64,000 nt of DNA. Origin: Erodium maritimum (Eukaryota; Streptophyta; Magnoliopsida; Geraniales; Geraniaceae). The first letter of the stretch is position 1, and every line of letters begins with the position of its first letter. This document shows, piece by piece, positions 11,603 through 21,492 of this stretch. The position numbers and the translations under genes are program-made. A model generated the notes under the pieces. It had not been told where the DNA came from. It saw only the letters and a list, made by a program, of their open reading frames with translations, and did not search any database. The DNA lies in contig OY997589.1 in the NCBI GenBank assembly GCA_963921825.1, positions 86,102,523-86,166,522 on the forward strand, given 5' to 3'.

Positions 11603-13705
11603 TCAGTCAACGGTGAATTCTTTTTCAAAATCTGGAAGAGCTAGCACAGGTGTTGTTGTCATTGCAACTTTCAAAGCCTCGAAGGAGGCCTGCGCCTCCG
11701 GATCCCAGCCAAAAGAGTTTTTCTTTAATAAGCAAGTTATCGGTGCTGCTAGAATCCCGTAGTCTTTGACAAATATCCGGTAGTAACCGGTGAGCCCCAA
11801 GAAGCCACGCAGGGCCCGAGGTGTTGCGGGACGGGGCCAGTCGGTCATGGCCGAGATTTTGTCAGGGTCAGCTTGCACTCCTTGTCCCGAAATAATGAAC
11901 CCCAAGTATGCCACCTGTGTATGACCAAACAAACACTTGCTACGCTTCAGATAAAGGGAATGAGAACGTAATAAGGATAGAATTACCCGCAAGTGGTGGA
12001 GGTGCTCGGTATAAGAGGCACTATAGATCAAGATATCGTCAAAAAATACCAGCACAAAGCGCCTCAGATATGGCGAAAAAATGTCATTCATTAATGCCTG
12101 AAACCTGGACGGTGCATTAGTCAGGCCAAATGGCATTACCAGAAACTCGAAGTGACCATGATGGGTGCGAAATGCCGTCTTTTGAATGTCCTCCGGGTGC
12201 ATTTTGACTTGATGATACCCGGAACGGAGATCTAATTTGGAGAAACAACACGCCCCATGCAACTCATCCAACAATTCATCGATCACTGGAATGGGAAACT
12301 TGTCCTTGACCGTCTGCTCATTCAATGCCCTATAATCCACGCACATGCGCCAAGTCTTGTCTGCCTTCAGAACCAATAACACCGGAGAGGAAAAAGGAGA
12401 TTTGCTGGGGCGAATGATCCCCTGCGCCAGCATGTCCCTACATTGTGCTTCGATTTCATCTTTCTGACGGTGGGGGTACCTGTAAGGCCGAACCACCACT
12501 GGTGTCGTAGCCGGCAATAGATGGATACAGTGATCCGCTGATCGTGAAGGCGGCAGGCCCTTAGGTTCGGCAAAGACATCCGAGAATTCCCCCAATAGGG
12601 ATGTGCACAGATGCTCCTGTGAACGGCTCCCTGATATGGTAGCTAATACGGGTCCCTTGTCTCCGGGTTGCAGTCCCCGCAGGACTATGGGACGGTGAGA
12701 AAGAGAGAATCGCATAGTCATTTGATCAAAATTCCACAGGATATCCCCCAGGGTGCGTAGCCAATTCACTCCCAACACTGCAGTGATCCCACACAAAGGA
12801 AAAACAAATAAATCGAACGGAAATGTCTCGGAACCAACCTTGAGTGGGGCCAGACGACAAACTCCCGGACTAGAAACGCTTTCTCCATTGGCGACCAAGA
12901 CACGTAACCCGGACCTCGACTGGACCGGTAACCCCACCTTGCGGGCGAACCCCTCATCCACGAAACTGTGAGTTGAGCCCGAGTCAACTAAGACCAACAA
13001 AGCCGCACCTTGTAGGGTTCCCCGAACCCGCATCGTTTGCGGTGCGACTGTCCCTGTCATGGCGTGCAGTGAGATAGACGGGGAGACCTCCTCAAGATCC
13101 GGTGGTTCTTCCTCGTCATCAATCAGCTCTAGCCAGAAAAGTTTTTTGCACTTGTGCCCAAAGGCATATGGCTCCTCGCAATTGAAGCAGAGACCTTTGG
13201 CAATTCGGTCTTGTTTTTCTTCCTTTGTGATTCTCTTAGCAAACGGCCTCGGCGACGGATTTGGCGGGCGCTGCCTACGTGGCATCGGAATGGCTTCCTG
13301 ATTCCTCCTCTCGTAGAGCTTAGCCAGTCCAATAGCCGTCGTCAAATCAGGTGGCTGTTGGATGTCCACGTCAATGGCCAATTTCAGCTGCAGGCCACTT
13401 AGGAACAAGGAGATTTCCTGGCTAACAGTCAAATCTGGGATCTGCGCTGCTAGACATTCGAATTGAATGGCATACTCGTCTACCGACCCTTCCTGCCGTA
13501 ACTTGGCGAGCTCCCCCAATCGATTACTTGCCAGAATAGATCCAAAGCGGGAATTGCAATAAAGTTTGAAGGAAGGCCAATTCAAGTTTTGAACGTCCCT
13601 TTGGATTTTCGTATACCATTGTTGTGCCGCATCCTCCAAGTGGAAAGCTGCCAGTAAAACCTTTTCGTCTGCTGGAGTACGTTGGTGGAGAAAAAAATGC
13701 TTCAC
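11603..13705 (-). pseudogene. gag-protease-reverse transcriptase part of the gypsy element
   Basis: A 700-codon open stretch. In order: the core of gag (AAQQWYTKIQRDVQNLNWPS near the start), a plant-type zinc knuckle CFNCEEPYAFGHKC near 13150-13190, an aspartic protease with DSGSTHSF near 12980, and reverse transcriptase with KLDLRSGYHQ near 12215 and FFDD in place of YxDD near 12040. It ends at a premature TGA inside RNase H. It is joined to the gag N-terminus (13524-14021) only through a one-base slip in a run of seven A/T pairs at 13691-13697. Confidence 0.92.
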
Positions 13706-14021
13706 ACCTGTTCAACCATGCTGTCGGGTCGGACCGGCCATCGAAACGAGGAAACTCGAGGCGAGTAACGCGGGGGACGATAGCTCCGTCCCCACCAGAG
13801 CCGGCGGCGGACGGTGCTGGGACCGGCGGAGGTGTGTGCTGTCGAGTGCCCGCGGCCGAGCTTCCCACCGGCGGCTGCTCCTGCTGTGGAAGGGATAAGG
13901 CACGGATCTGAACAACCAAATTCTGCACCTCTCTTCGATCAACTTCAATTTTCAGCTTATCAGCCTTAGATTCGGCCATGAATGCCAGAACTTGCTGCTG
14001 AAACGATTGCTCTTGGTCCAT
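13698..14021 (-). pseudogene. gag N-terminus of the gypsy element
   Basis: Starts at an ATG (14021) just inside the primer-binding site and encodes MDQEQSFQQQVLAFMAESKA, a Pro/Gly-rich linker, then LEFPRFDGRSDPTAWLNRCE, the conserved beginning of plant gypsy gag. The frame is lost at the seven-base homopolymer 13691-13697. Confidence 0.88.
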
Positions 14022-14028
14022 AACGTGT

Positions 14029-14041
14029 GGCTCTGATACCA
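14029..14041 (-). promoter_or_regulatory. Primer-binding site, initiator-Met tRNA
   Basis: On the minus strand this reads TGGTATCAGAGCC, complementary to the 3' end of plant initiator-Met tRNA. It lies three bases inside the 5' LTR and fixes the element's orientation as minus. Confidence 0.92.
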
Positions 14042-14044
14042 GTT

Positions 14045-14496
14045 TGTTAAGGTCCTTGCTAATGGGTCTCGTTATGGCACCTTGGTATGACTTCAGATCA
14101 AGGGTTCGTTGGTACGAATCCTTGTTCTTCTTTCGCCCAATGATGTAGGGTTATGAGCTCAAGGGCAGGGAACTCAAAGATCTCGGTAGAGAACTAATAG
14201 ATAGTTAATTAATTCTCAATACTTTATTCATAGATCTCTTATGGTTTATATAGCCATAGAGTTTTCCCAATCCTAATGCAACATTAATTGAAAGCTACCC
14301 AAGTTTCCAAATCCTAATACAATTATAAATTGAAAGCTACCCAAGTTTCCAAATCCTAATACAATTATAACTAAAGGCAATAATAATAAAAAAAGAAATT
14401 TTCTAATCCTTTGTGCCGACTTCACCACTGCCTTGATCGGCACGGCTTTTCCTCTTGTAAACCAACCCTTTGAACCGGCCCACATGGCCCATAACA
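14045..14496 (-). repeat. 5' LTR of the gypsy element
   Basis: Same sequence as 9349-9798 apart from scattered substitutions and a small indel near 14409-14415. TG...CA ends; followed by TAGTG at 14497-14501. Confidence 0.95.
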
Positions 14497-14819
14497 TAGT
14501 GCTGATATCAAGTATTAACAAGCGGCATTTTACGAACTCAACCCCAAACCTCCTGGTGAATTTAGATAGTGCCCCTGGTCCAAAGCTGCAAAAAAAAGCA
14601 CAAGACTTAATTTTCAGGACTAATCATGACCTGAATATCCAGACCAGTCAAATTGTTTCCACTGAAATCTAGTGATTTTCTTCTATTCCATTTCAGAAAT
14701 GTCACATAAACTATGAGAGAACACATAAAAATCTACATGAGATAGTATTTGCTAATCACCTGCTATTCTGTGGAGGGTTTGGCCTTTGGGCTATTGATGC
14801 ATAAAAAGCTGAGTCCTGC

Positions 14820-15612
14820 GAAGTCAAAACTGAGTTACTTGAAGATCGTAACAGGGCATAACAGAGTTCTCACCATATAGATAATGGATCAGGGGAAATC
14901 TCAAATAGATACATTCGAACGACCGTTGTGATGATATTTTTTTCCTCAAAAACATGTTCATATCTTTCGTTTATTGTCAAAAAGTAACTGTTTATGTTTA
15001 TTTATCCGTTGTTTTGGATGGAAAACGAACATGTGTTTACCTATGGTCTTTATATTTATCATAAATGTCGGAATTGTCTTTATTCCATTTATCTAAATGT
15101 CATTCGGAGAAAACCTTGGATACTTAGTACATCATATCTAATATTTAGATAAGAGGAACAAAGACAATTTCAGCATTGTAAAGACCATGGGTCAAACACA
15201 TGTTCGTTTTTCATCCAAAGTAACGAAAATAAAAATAAATATAAGTTGTTACTTTTTGATAACAAACGAAAGATATATGTATGTTCTTAAGGAAAGCAAA
15301 TGTCATCACAGTACATTAATGCTAACAAAAGTCATACGAGAGCATCTTTTTAAGGTATCCCAATAGATTATTACAACTTTATAGTATTACAGGGGAAAAA
15401 GGGACCAATGATAGTGTGTTTTAGTAATGTTCTTGGCATTTGCTTCCAAAGCCAAGACTGAATTACTTGAAGATCGTAACAGGGCATAACAGAGTTCTCA
15501 TCATATAGATAAAAGATTATCACAACTTTATAGTCTCATAAGGAAAAAAGGAACTAATGATAGTCTGTTTTAGTATTGTTCTTGGCATTTGCTTCCATAG
15601 GCAAGACTTAGA
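14820..15612. repeat. Tandem repeat of about 151 bp split by the foldback MITE
   Basis: GATCGTAACAGGGCATAACA occurs at about 14844 and 15473. CAACTTTATAGT with downstream GTTCTTGGCATTTGCTTCCA occurs at about 15375 and 15526. The second full unit gives the uninterrupted sequence across the site where the MITE sits in the first unit. Confidence 0.7.
14892..15361. mobile_element. Foldback MITE, copy 1
   Basis: The two halves are inverted copies of each other. For example, CATATCTTTCGTTTATTGTC near 14957 pairs with the complement of GATAACAAACGAAAGATATA near 15258, and GAAAACGAACATGTGTTT pairs with AAACACATGTTCGTTTTTC. A related copy is at 35717-36150. Imperfect 9-bp repeats ATAGATAAT (14877-14885) and ATAGATTAT (15363-15371) may be the target duplication; if so, the true ends lie a few bases further out. 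Confidence 0.75.
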
Positions 15613-15804
15613 TTCAATTTTGTGTATCAGTGCTCACAAACCACTGTAGACAATCTCTGCCATCAGACTAATTGTTTCAAGGGACAGGACACAGAAGAAA
15701 GCAACATCTAAGATAATGGAACACATAAGCCAGAACTGCACATAGGGCAACACTCTCACCACTACGATGCGAATTGCATGTGATACGTCGTATTCATGCT
15801 TGCT

Positions 15805-15918
15805 AGTTTGCATTATAACACTAGTGCAAATTGACCCAGTGGCCACATATTTACCATCAGGAGACCAAGCCAAGGTATTTATACAAGTAGAGTGAAGCAA
15901 CATGTTGTTTAGCTTCAC
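15805..15918 (-). pseudogene. AIP1-like WD40 exon fragment (C-terminal part)
   Basis: Preceded by a good splice acceptor (TTACAG, read at 15919-15924). It encodes KLNNMLLHS followed by [17 protein letters not shown], a canonical WD40 strand set that matches the region near the C-terminus of plant actin-interacting protein 1. The normal Asp after ATGS is replaced and the sequence then diverges into unrelated residues, so the last repeats are absent. It pairs with the N-terminal fragment at 16790-17112 on the same strand. Confidence 0.65.
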
Positions 15919-16465
15919 CTGTAATGCTTAGTTGATAGAACAAAGATCATAGTTCTAGGAATGGAATGTTTATGCATATAATGGTTACTAGTGTGCTCCC
16001 AAGTTTATGATCTGTTAAGAGTATTTCTAAGTCAAGACTAGTATGTAACAGGTAATTGATGAATTGATAGTTAATCTAATGATGTTTTAAATTGAAATCT
16101 CAACAGGAAACACAATAATTCATCCAAGAGTTGAAGTATAGCATGGAAGTAGTAATTTTGATAAGAAAAAAAAAGGGATAATTGCAAAAAGGTACCCTAC
16201 TCTATTCGCTTTTTGCAACTTGTAATCATTTTCTTTGATAATTACAAAAACGGTCTATGAACTTGCCTTTGGTTACATTGTATAAACAGCATGGATAAAC
16301 ATTAGAAACATGACGAATCTATTGAGCAAATTAGCATGTGACACTATGTTATTCTTGTTTTCAATTCAATTTCATCCCTACGGTTTCTGTAGTAATGTTA
16401 AACCATACTCAGACAAAGTCGATATCATTCCGCATAGATTTGAGAACACATTTCCTCATACACAT

Positions 16466-16692
16466 TCAATGCAACCAAACAAAATGTCCAAGATCAGTAA
16501 GCAAACAACGAATAAATTCCAGAGATTCAATGCAACCAAACAAAAACTCTCAGATCAGTAAGCAAACAGAGCATGAATTCCAGAGATTCAATGCAACCAA
16601 ACAAAACCTCTAAAGACCAGTAAGCAAACAGAAAATGAATTCCAGAGATTCAATGCAACCAAACAAAACCCCAAAGATCAGTAAGCAAACCG
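16466..16692. repeat. Tandem repeat, unit 61-62 bp, about 3.5 copies
   Basis: CAGTAAGCAAAC recurs at 16495, 16556, 16618 and 16679, each copy carrying CCAGAGATTCAATGCAACC and a short A-rich spacer. It lies in the intron-like gap between the two AIP1 fragments. The overlapping open frames are products of the repeat. Confidence 0.85.
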
Positions 16693-16789
16693 TATGCTTA
16701 CAAACCAGATATTCAATCACGCATTTCATCGAACAGATGCAATGCAAACCAACGAAATCAATGAACAAACAGAAACGAGATACTCAAAC

Positions 16790-17112
16790 TTCACCAGTAT
16801 GAAAGCGCGAACACGGAGCTTACCCTTGCCGTCGCCGGACGGAGACCACGTGCGATCGTTGATCAAGCCATTCAGAGCCTTGAACTCGTTCTGGATCACG
16901 AACTCGTTGTGTACCACCACAGATCCGGGCGATTCCGAGGCGTAGATAGAGGCGATCCACTCGCCGTTGTGTATGTATCGAGCCAAGATATCCGAATAAG
17001 CGTGCTCGCCGTAGATGGCGTCGTTGAGCGGCGGATCGAGGTGGAGGATGATCGGACTTTGCAGCGCTCTACGGAGGGTTTGAGATCTGCCATTGTCGAG
17101 GTTAAGGCGATG
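16790..17112 (-). pseudogene. AIP1-like WD40 fragment (N-terminal part)
   Basis: The minus strand encodes GEHAYSDILARY, NGEWIASIYAS, NEFVIQNEFKALNG and SGDGKGKLRVRAF, in the order and spacing of the first WD40 repeat of plant AIP1, which promotes actin filament disassembly with cofilin/ADF. Compared with the family, several residues are lost before SGDGKGK and the repeat's Trp-Asp is gone. The middle of the gene (about three quarters) is not found between here and 15918. An internally deleted pseudogene is the simplest reading; no frame would give a full beta-propeller. Confidence 0.7.
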
Positions 17113-17520
17113 AAGATGGATCGGTGAACGGGTGAATTTTGTTTTTAGCCTTAATCGGATATTGAATTTGAAAAAAAACCTCAAACAAAGATGGAATTTG
17201 AAAAAAAAACCTTCAGGTTAATGAAAGTTTCAGCTACCTCTTCTACCCTTGTCTTTAATTGCAAAAAGAGAACCCAAGTTTTTATATTTACAAAACACAC
17301 CCCAAATACCCAATTTCTATATTTGCAAAACAAACCCAATTCCAAATATCCCCACAATTTGACCCGACAGGAGCTGCTTCCTTCTCTGCCGTATGTTGAC
17401 CGCCGTCCAGATCGTTCCGAGCGTCGTCCACCACCGTCCCGACCCTGTCTTCCTCGTATGCAGTGAGCCCAAGTAAGTAAACCAGAAATGTTAATCTGAA
17501 GCTTTAATTTTGAGTCATAG

Positions 17521-17745
17521 GGTTTTGAGAAAAAATGGTATACACACAAAGGCTATACACACAAAGACTGGAATAGATTGGAAAAGGTCGGATAGGGTTT
17601 TGAGAAAAAAGGGTATACACACAAAGGCTATACACACAAAGACTGGAATAGATTGGAAAAGGTCGGATAGGGTTTTGAGAAAAAAGGGTATACACACAAA
17701 GGCTATACACACAAAGACTGGAATAGATTGGAAAAGGTCGGAGTA
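17521..17745. repeat. Three tandem 75-bp units
   Basis: Units start at 17521, 17596 and 17671 with GGTTTTGAGAAAAAA and include TATACACACAAAG twice each. They are nearly identical. As 75 is divisible by three, repetitive open frames appear on both strands; these are not genes. The repeat lies upstream of the MULE transposase, in its probable 5' leader. Confidence 0.9.
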
Positions 17746-17814
17746 GATTGGAAAAGGGTGGAGTAGAGTAGATGCGGTTTAGGGAAAGAAACCAGAGGAA
17801 GGCATGTGGTAGGA

Positions 17815-17965
17815 GAAGGTCGCCGATTGAAGTCAGTCGGCCTGAATGGCCGATTGGAGTCAATCGGCCAGAGTATCCTACCAAGGTAATCGGCCTAGTG
17901 ACTCCCTTCGGCCATCGGCCAGGGACTCCTTCGGCCACATCTCGCCGATCGGCCGGATGCATAAT
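17815..17965. repeat. Degenerate TCGGCC motif cluster at the left side of the MULE
   Basis: At least seven TCGGCC or GGCCGAT words, including CGATTGAAGTCAGTCGGCC and CGATTGGAGTCAATCGGCC, a diverged form of the arrays found further right. It lies about 100-250 bp upstream of the transposase start. Confidence 0.6.
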
Positions 17966-18061
17966 ACTAGAGTACCCTACATTTTTAGTATTGTTAGTAT
18001 TATTGGTCAGTGTATGGTTAATGTAATGCCCTAAATGAAGTAGGTTGTAATTGTACAGGAA

Positions 18062-20548
18062 ATGGGTGAAGTTGCAGTGATTCATGCTACTTACGGTGGG
18101 GAATATAAGGTAGAGGAGGATGGGAACTATAAATGGATATCATCAACAAACAATAAAATTATTGGTCTTGCTATTGCTGATGGTGCCAATGCAACATTGA
18201 AAACATTAAAGGAACTGCTGTATTCCGAAATTGGGGTGAATGAAAATGATACAGAATTGAAACTTAGTTACCAACCTTATTTGCCCAATTACACAGAAAT
18301 TATCTCTCCAGTTTGGATTGTAACAGATATGGGTGTTCGGTATGTAGTAGCTGAAAACATGAAAGAATGTCGTAGAACCATGTTACGTGTAGAGCTGATA
18401 AAAAAAAAAGATAACAGTGGTGCGGCAGTTGAAGAGAGGGTCCACGATGATGGAAATGAGAATGGTGGGTACGATGGTCATTTTGACTTGGATATTTGTA
18501 GTCGTGTAGAGAACGCTGAGAACCTAGTTATTCGGCGTCGACGTACAGAGGTTGATACTGAGGCAGAAGCATCAACTCCAACGCCAGTGATGGTAAGTTT
18601 GGATAGTATACCAGGTTCTACGCCAGTGATGGTTAGTTTGGATAGTATACCAGCTCCTACGCCAGTGATGGTAAGTTTGGATGGTATTGAAGAGAACGGT
18701 CAAATGGTGGAGTATTATTCTACAGACCATCAGTTTCCGTTAGATAGCATGGATCCAGAACAAACCAATATCGGTTTCAGTGATCAGTCAGATTTAGTAG
18801 TTGGTAAAAAGTTTCGTAACAAGGAAGCATTTGTTACGTATCTGAGAGAGGTTGCAAAGAAGGGTAAATTTTGGATAGACCGAGATAGATCTTCAAAAAC
18901 GCTATACATTGCAAAATGTCATGGTGTTGATTGTAGATGGAGAGTGCGTGGAGCCAAAGATCGGGGATCTGATGAATTCTCCATTAGAACCTACGAGTCT
19001 TTCCATACTTGTTTGGCCCGTGATCGCAGCACCCGAAGAGGTCAACTGAGTTCAGAAGCACTGGCCTATCTCATTGCTAAAAAATATGCTGGTCAGAAAC
19101 ATATTCCTTGTTCAAGGATGCTTCAAGACGATTGGAAGAATGACAAACTTGGCGAATATAAATACTGGAAGTGTTGGAGGGCTCGGTTCTTGGCGATGAT
19201 TAAACTTGTAGGGGATCCTGATTTAAGTTATGGATTAATCCCAACATATTTGTTTCAAGTTCGGAAGATGAATGAAGGGGCAGTAACTCATTTGAAGGTG
19301 GATGAGCATGGTAGATTTCACTATGTTTTTATAGCATTTCGACCATGCATTGATGGATTTAAACTTGCCTTGAGAAAGGTGACCTTAGTAGATGGTACGT
19401 GGTTGAAAACAAAGTATAAAGGGGTATTGCTACTTGCAACCGGGGAAGATGGTAACCGTCACCAATATCCTGTAGCTTGGGCTGTGGTTGACAGGGAGAC
19501 AGACGCTTCATGGAATTGGTTCTTCCAAAAGTTGAGGCCGGAGATCCCGGACGAGGATGATTTGGTTATCCTTTCCGATAGACATGGAAGTATCAGGAAG
19601 GCAGTTATGGAACACTACCCAAAGGCTAAATATGGCCATTGTAGGTGGCATTTGAGTCGAAATGTCAAATCTCATCATGGGGGAAGGGTCAGGGAGGGTA
19701 TTTCTCAGTTATTCCAAAAAGTTGCTGATGCGTACACACCAGAAAAGTTCAATGCTAGGTGGGAACAGTTCCAAGAATTGTACCCCGAGGCTGCGAGATA
19801 TGTGGAGACAACGAACATAGAACGTCCTCAATGGGCGAGATCTTTCTTCGAGGCCGCTCGGTACAATATCATGACAACGAACGGTTGTGAATCCATCAAC
19901 AACGCATTACGAAAACAGAGAGAGTGGCCCATTATTGCGTTGTTCAACGCCATACAGGAAAAGGTTAGTGAATGGTTCATGCTACGTCGAGATGTGATGG
20001 CCAAATTACCGGATCGCCAAGTTGTGGTTCCGAAGGTAGAGAGTATCATTGCTAAGAGGATCTTCAAAGCGAAGGAAATGCAAATAACACCACTGAACAG
20101 ACTTGGCCAGTATCGGGTTACCGGTCCTTTCGATGACGTCTTGGTTGATTTGGTTAAGAGGACATGCGGTTGTCGGAAGTTTGACATCGATAGAATCCCT
20201 TGTACTCATGCCTTAGCGTGTTGTGAGGATGCTAACATGGATATGTACGACCTATGCGATGACTACTATTCGGTACAAGCATGGGCGCTCGCTTATCATG
20301 GAACCATTTATCCAGTGTTACGAGAAACGGAGTGGAATGTTGATGAACTTCGTGACCTTATTGACGTTGAGCCACCAAAGTTTGTAGTTGAACTCGGTAG
20401 AAGAGTTGAAAGAAGAATTCCTTCAGCAGGTGAGGACCCTAGAGCGACTGCAGCAGCTCCAAAGCGTCCACGAAAATGTGGAATTTGTTCGACTGTTGGT
20501 CACAACAAACGAACTTGTCCTTCGGTTGCTTCTACATCTAATGTGTAG
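18062..20548 (+). CDS. MULE transposase (mudrA-like), intact
   Basis: An uninterrupted 828-residue single exon; a splice acceptor (TGTACAG) two bases before the ATG suggests a 5' UTR intron. Domains: an N-terminal PB1-like region (1-115); a 13-residue repeat TPVMVSLDSIP.. three times (about 174-211, 39-bp units starting at 18581, 18620 and 18659); a MuDR-type DNA-binding region (about 240-330); and the MULE catalytic core with VDGTW (Asp444), LSDRHG (Asp506), CRWHL and NGCES (Glu610), matching the DDE triad. A SWIM zinc finger follows (CGC at 702-704, CTH at 714-716), then a C-terminal zinc knuckle CGICSTVGHNKRTC (806-819). All catalytic and metal ligands are present, so it is probably active. 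It should bind the element's ends and cut them in the nucleus. Confidence 0.95.
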   Translation: MGEVAVIHATYGGEYKVEEDGNYKWISSTNNKIIGLAIADGANATLKTLKELLYSEIGVNENDTELKLSYQPYLPNYTEIISPVWIVTDMGVRYVVAENMKECRRTMLRVELIKKKDNSGAAVEERVHDDGNENGGYDGHFDLDICSRVENAENLVIRRRRTEVDTEAEASTPTPVMVSLDSIPGSTPVMVSLDSIPAPTPVMVSLDGIEENGQMVEYYSTDHQFPLDSMDPEQTNIGFSDQSDLVVGKKFRNKEAFVTYLREVAKKGKFWIDRDRSSKTLYIAKCHGVDCRWRVRGAKDRGSDEFSIRTYESFHTCLARDRSTRRGQLSSEALAYLIAKKYAGQKHIPCSRMLQDDWKNDKLGEYKYWKCWRARFLAMIKLVGDPDLSYGLIPTYLFQVRKMNEGAVTHLKVDEHGRFHYVFIAFRPCIDGFKLALRKVTLVDGTWLKTKYKGVLLLATGEDGNRHQYPVAWAVVDRETDASWNWFFQKLRPEIPDEDDLVILSDRHGSIRKAVMEHYPKAKYGHCRWHLSRNVKSHHGGRVREGISQLFQKVADAYTPEKFNARWEQFQELYPEAARYVETTNIERPQWARSFFEAARYNIMTTNGCESINNALRKQREWPIIALFNAIQEKVSEWFMLRRDVMAKLPDRQVVVPKVESIIAKRIFKAKEMQITPLNRLGQYRVTGPFDDVLVDLVKRTCGCRKFDIDRIPCTHALACCEDANMDMYDLCDDYYSVQAWALAYHGTIYPVLRETEWNVDELRDLIDVEPPKFVVELGRRVERRIPSAGEDPRATAAAPKRPRKCGICSTVGHNKRTCPSVASTSNV

Positions 20549-20703
20549 GATAATTTATGTTTGTTTCACGGACTATGTATTTGTTTTCGATTATGCTACT
20601 ATTTGTAACTCGAATCTATGTTTAAGGGTACCATGTATTCCTTAGATGTGTTGAATGTATCCGATGGCAAGGTTTGTAGCCTACAAATTGTAGGTAAGTG
20701 CAG

Positions 20704-21195
20704 TTGGCCGATCGGTTAATTACACAAGGCAGTCTGCCGATCGGAAATTCCAGAGAGTAGTGAATTTTTGAACAAGGACCAATCGGCGGAGGAATGACAT
20801 ATTCGGCGGAGGATTGATATCAGTCGGCGGAGGGTTGACATCAGTCGGCGGGGGATTGACATCAGTCGGCGGAGGATTGACATCAGTCGGCGGAGGATTG
20901 GTTGTACGGATTAGGGTACTAGGGTTTAGGGTTAGGGTTGTTCAAACTCGGCGGGGGATTGACATCAGTCGGCGGGGGATTGACATCAGTCGGCGGAGGA
21001 TTGACATCAGTCGGCGGAGGATTGGTTGTACGGATTAGGGTACTAGGGTTTAGGGTTAGGGTTGTTCAAACTCGGCGGGGGATTGACCTGCTCGGCCGAG
21101 GATTGACTTCACTCGGCGGAGGATTGAATTGATCGGCGGAGGATTGACGTCAATCTTCGGGGGAATGACTTCAGTCGGCCTGGGATTGGGACCAG
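20704..21195. repeat. CGGCGGAGGATTGA array B with telomere-like insert
   Basis: Begins with a module TTGGCCGATCGG...CCGATCGGAAATTCCAGAG shared with 33630-33678. About ten copies of TCGGCGGAGGATTGACATCAG (21-bp period) and variants follow. A higher-order unit of about 124 bp (start GGTTGTACGGATTAGGGTAC at 20900 and 21024) contains GGGTTTAGGGTTAGGGTTG and occurs twice. The array starts about 155 bp after the transposase stop. Confidence 0.85.
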
Positions 21196-21280
21196 AATCA
21201 TCGGTATATGACAAAACATAACCTAATTTCATTTGATTTCATCCAAACAGCATACTTATGGATGTTCAAAACCAAACAAC
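21185..21280 (-). repeat. Truncated third copy of the small-gene 3' flank
   Basis: GGATTGGGACCAGAATCATC, then CGGTATAT..ACAAAACA..., then AGCATACTTATGGA.GTTCAAAA closely matches 28132-28230, the flank just beyond the stop of the small gene 28586-28236. The coding part is missing here, so this looks like the remnant of a third gene module. Confidence 0.7.
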
Positions 21281-21284
21281 ATTA

Positions 21285-21487
21285 CGTATTGGGTTTAGGG
21301 TTTAGGGATACTGTAGTAGTGTTAGACTGTACCTATTAGGTTTAGGGTTTAGGGTTTCAACTGTAGGGGTTATAGTTTTAGGGTTACAGTTGTAGTGTTA
21401 GAGTTTTATGCTTCAAGTGTACTTCTTACAAATGGTTTCTTAGGGTTTTGGGTGTATGGGTTACCCTGTTAGGGTTACACTCTTAGG
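21285..21487. repeat. Degenerate TTTAGGG-type tract, left part
   Basis: Many GGGTTTAGGG, TTAGGGTT and related words with point changes. The tract continues at 27870-28055 on the other side of the inserted LTR element, so it was one stretch of about 390 bp before the insertion. It is interstitial and degenerate, not a chromosome end. Confidence 0.8.
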
Positions 21488-21492
21488 GTTAG

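Larger units (their letters stand above)
9349..14496 (-). mobile_element. Ty3/gypsy chromovirus LTR retrotransposon, complete but mutated
   Basis: A 5,148-bp element bounded by LTRs at 9349-9798 and 14045-14496. TAGTG flanks both sides perfectly (9344-9348, 14497-14501). The primer-binding site at 14029-14041 matches the initiator-Met tRNA 3' end (TGGTATCAGAGCC on the minus strand). A polypurine tract, GATGGGGGGAGTGA, sits at 9799-9812 beside the 3' LTR. Order on the minus strand is gag, protease, reverse transcriptase, RNase H, integrase and a chromodomain-like tail. Compact size and short LTRs suggest a Reina-like chromovirus. The LTRs differ at only about a dozen positions, so insertion is fairly recent, yet the coding region is already broken. 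Confidence 0.95.

Noticed and set aside
17504..18085. Minus-strand 193-aa frame with repeated SLCVYSLCVYTLFSQNP
   Set aside because: Product of the 75-bp tandem repeat, whose length is divisible by three; open on both strands.
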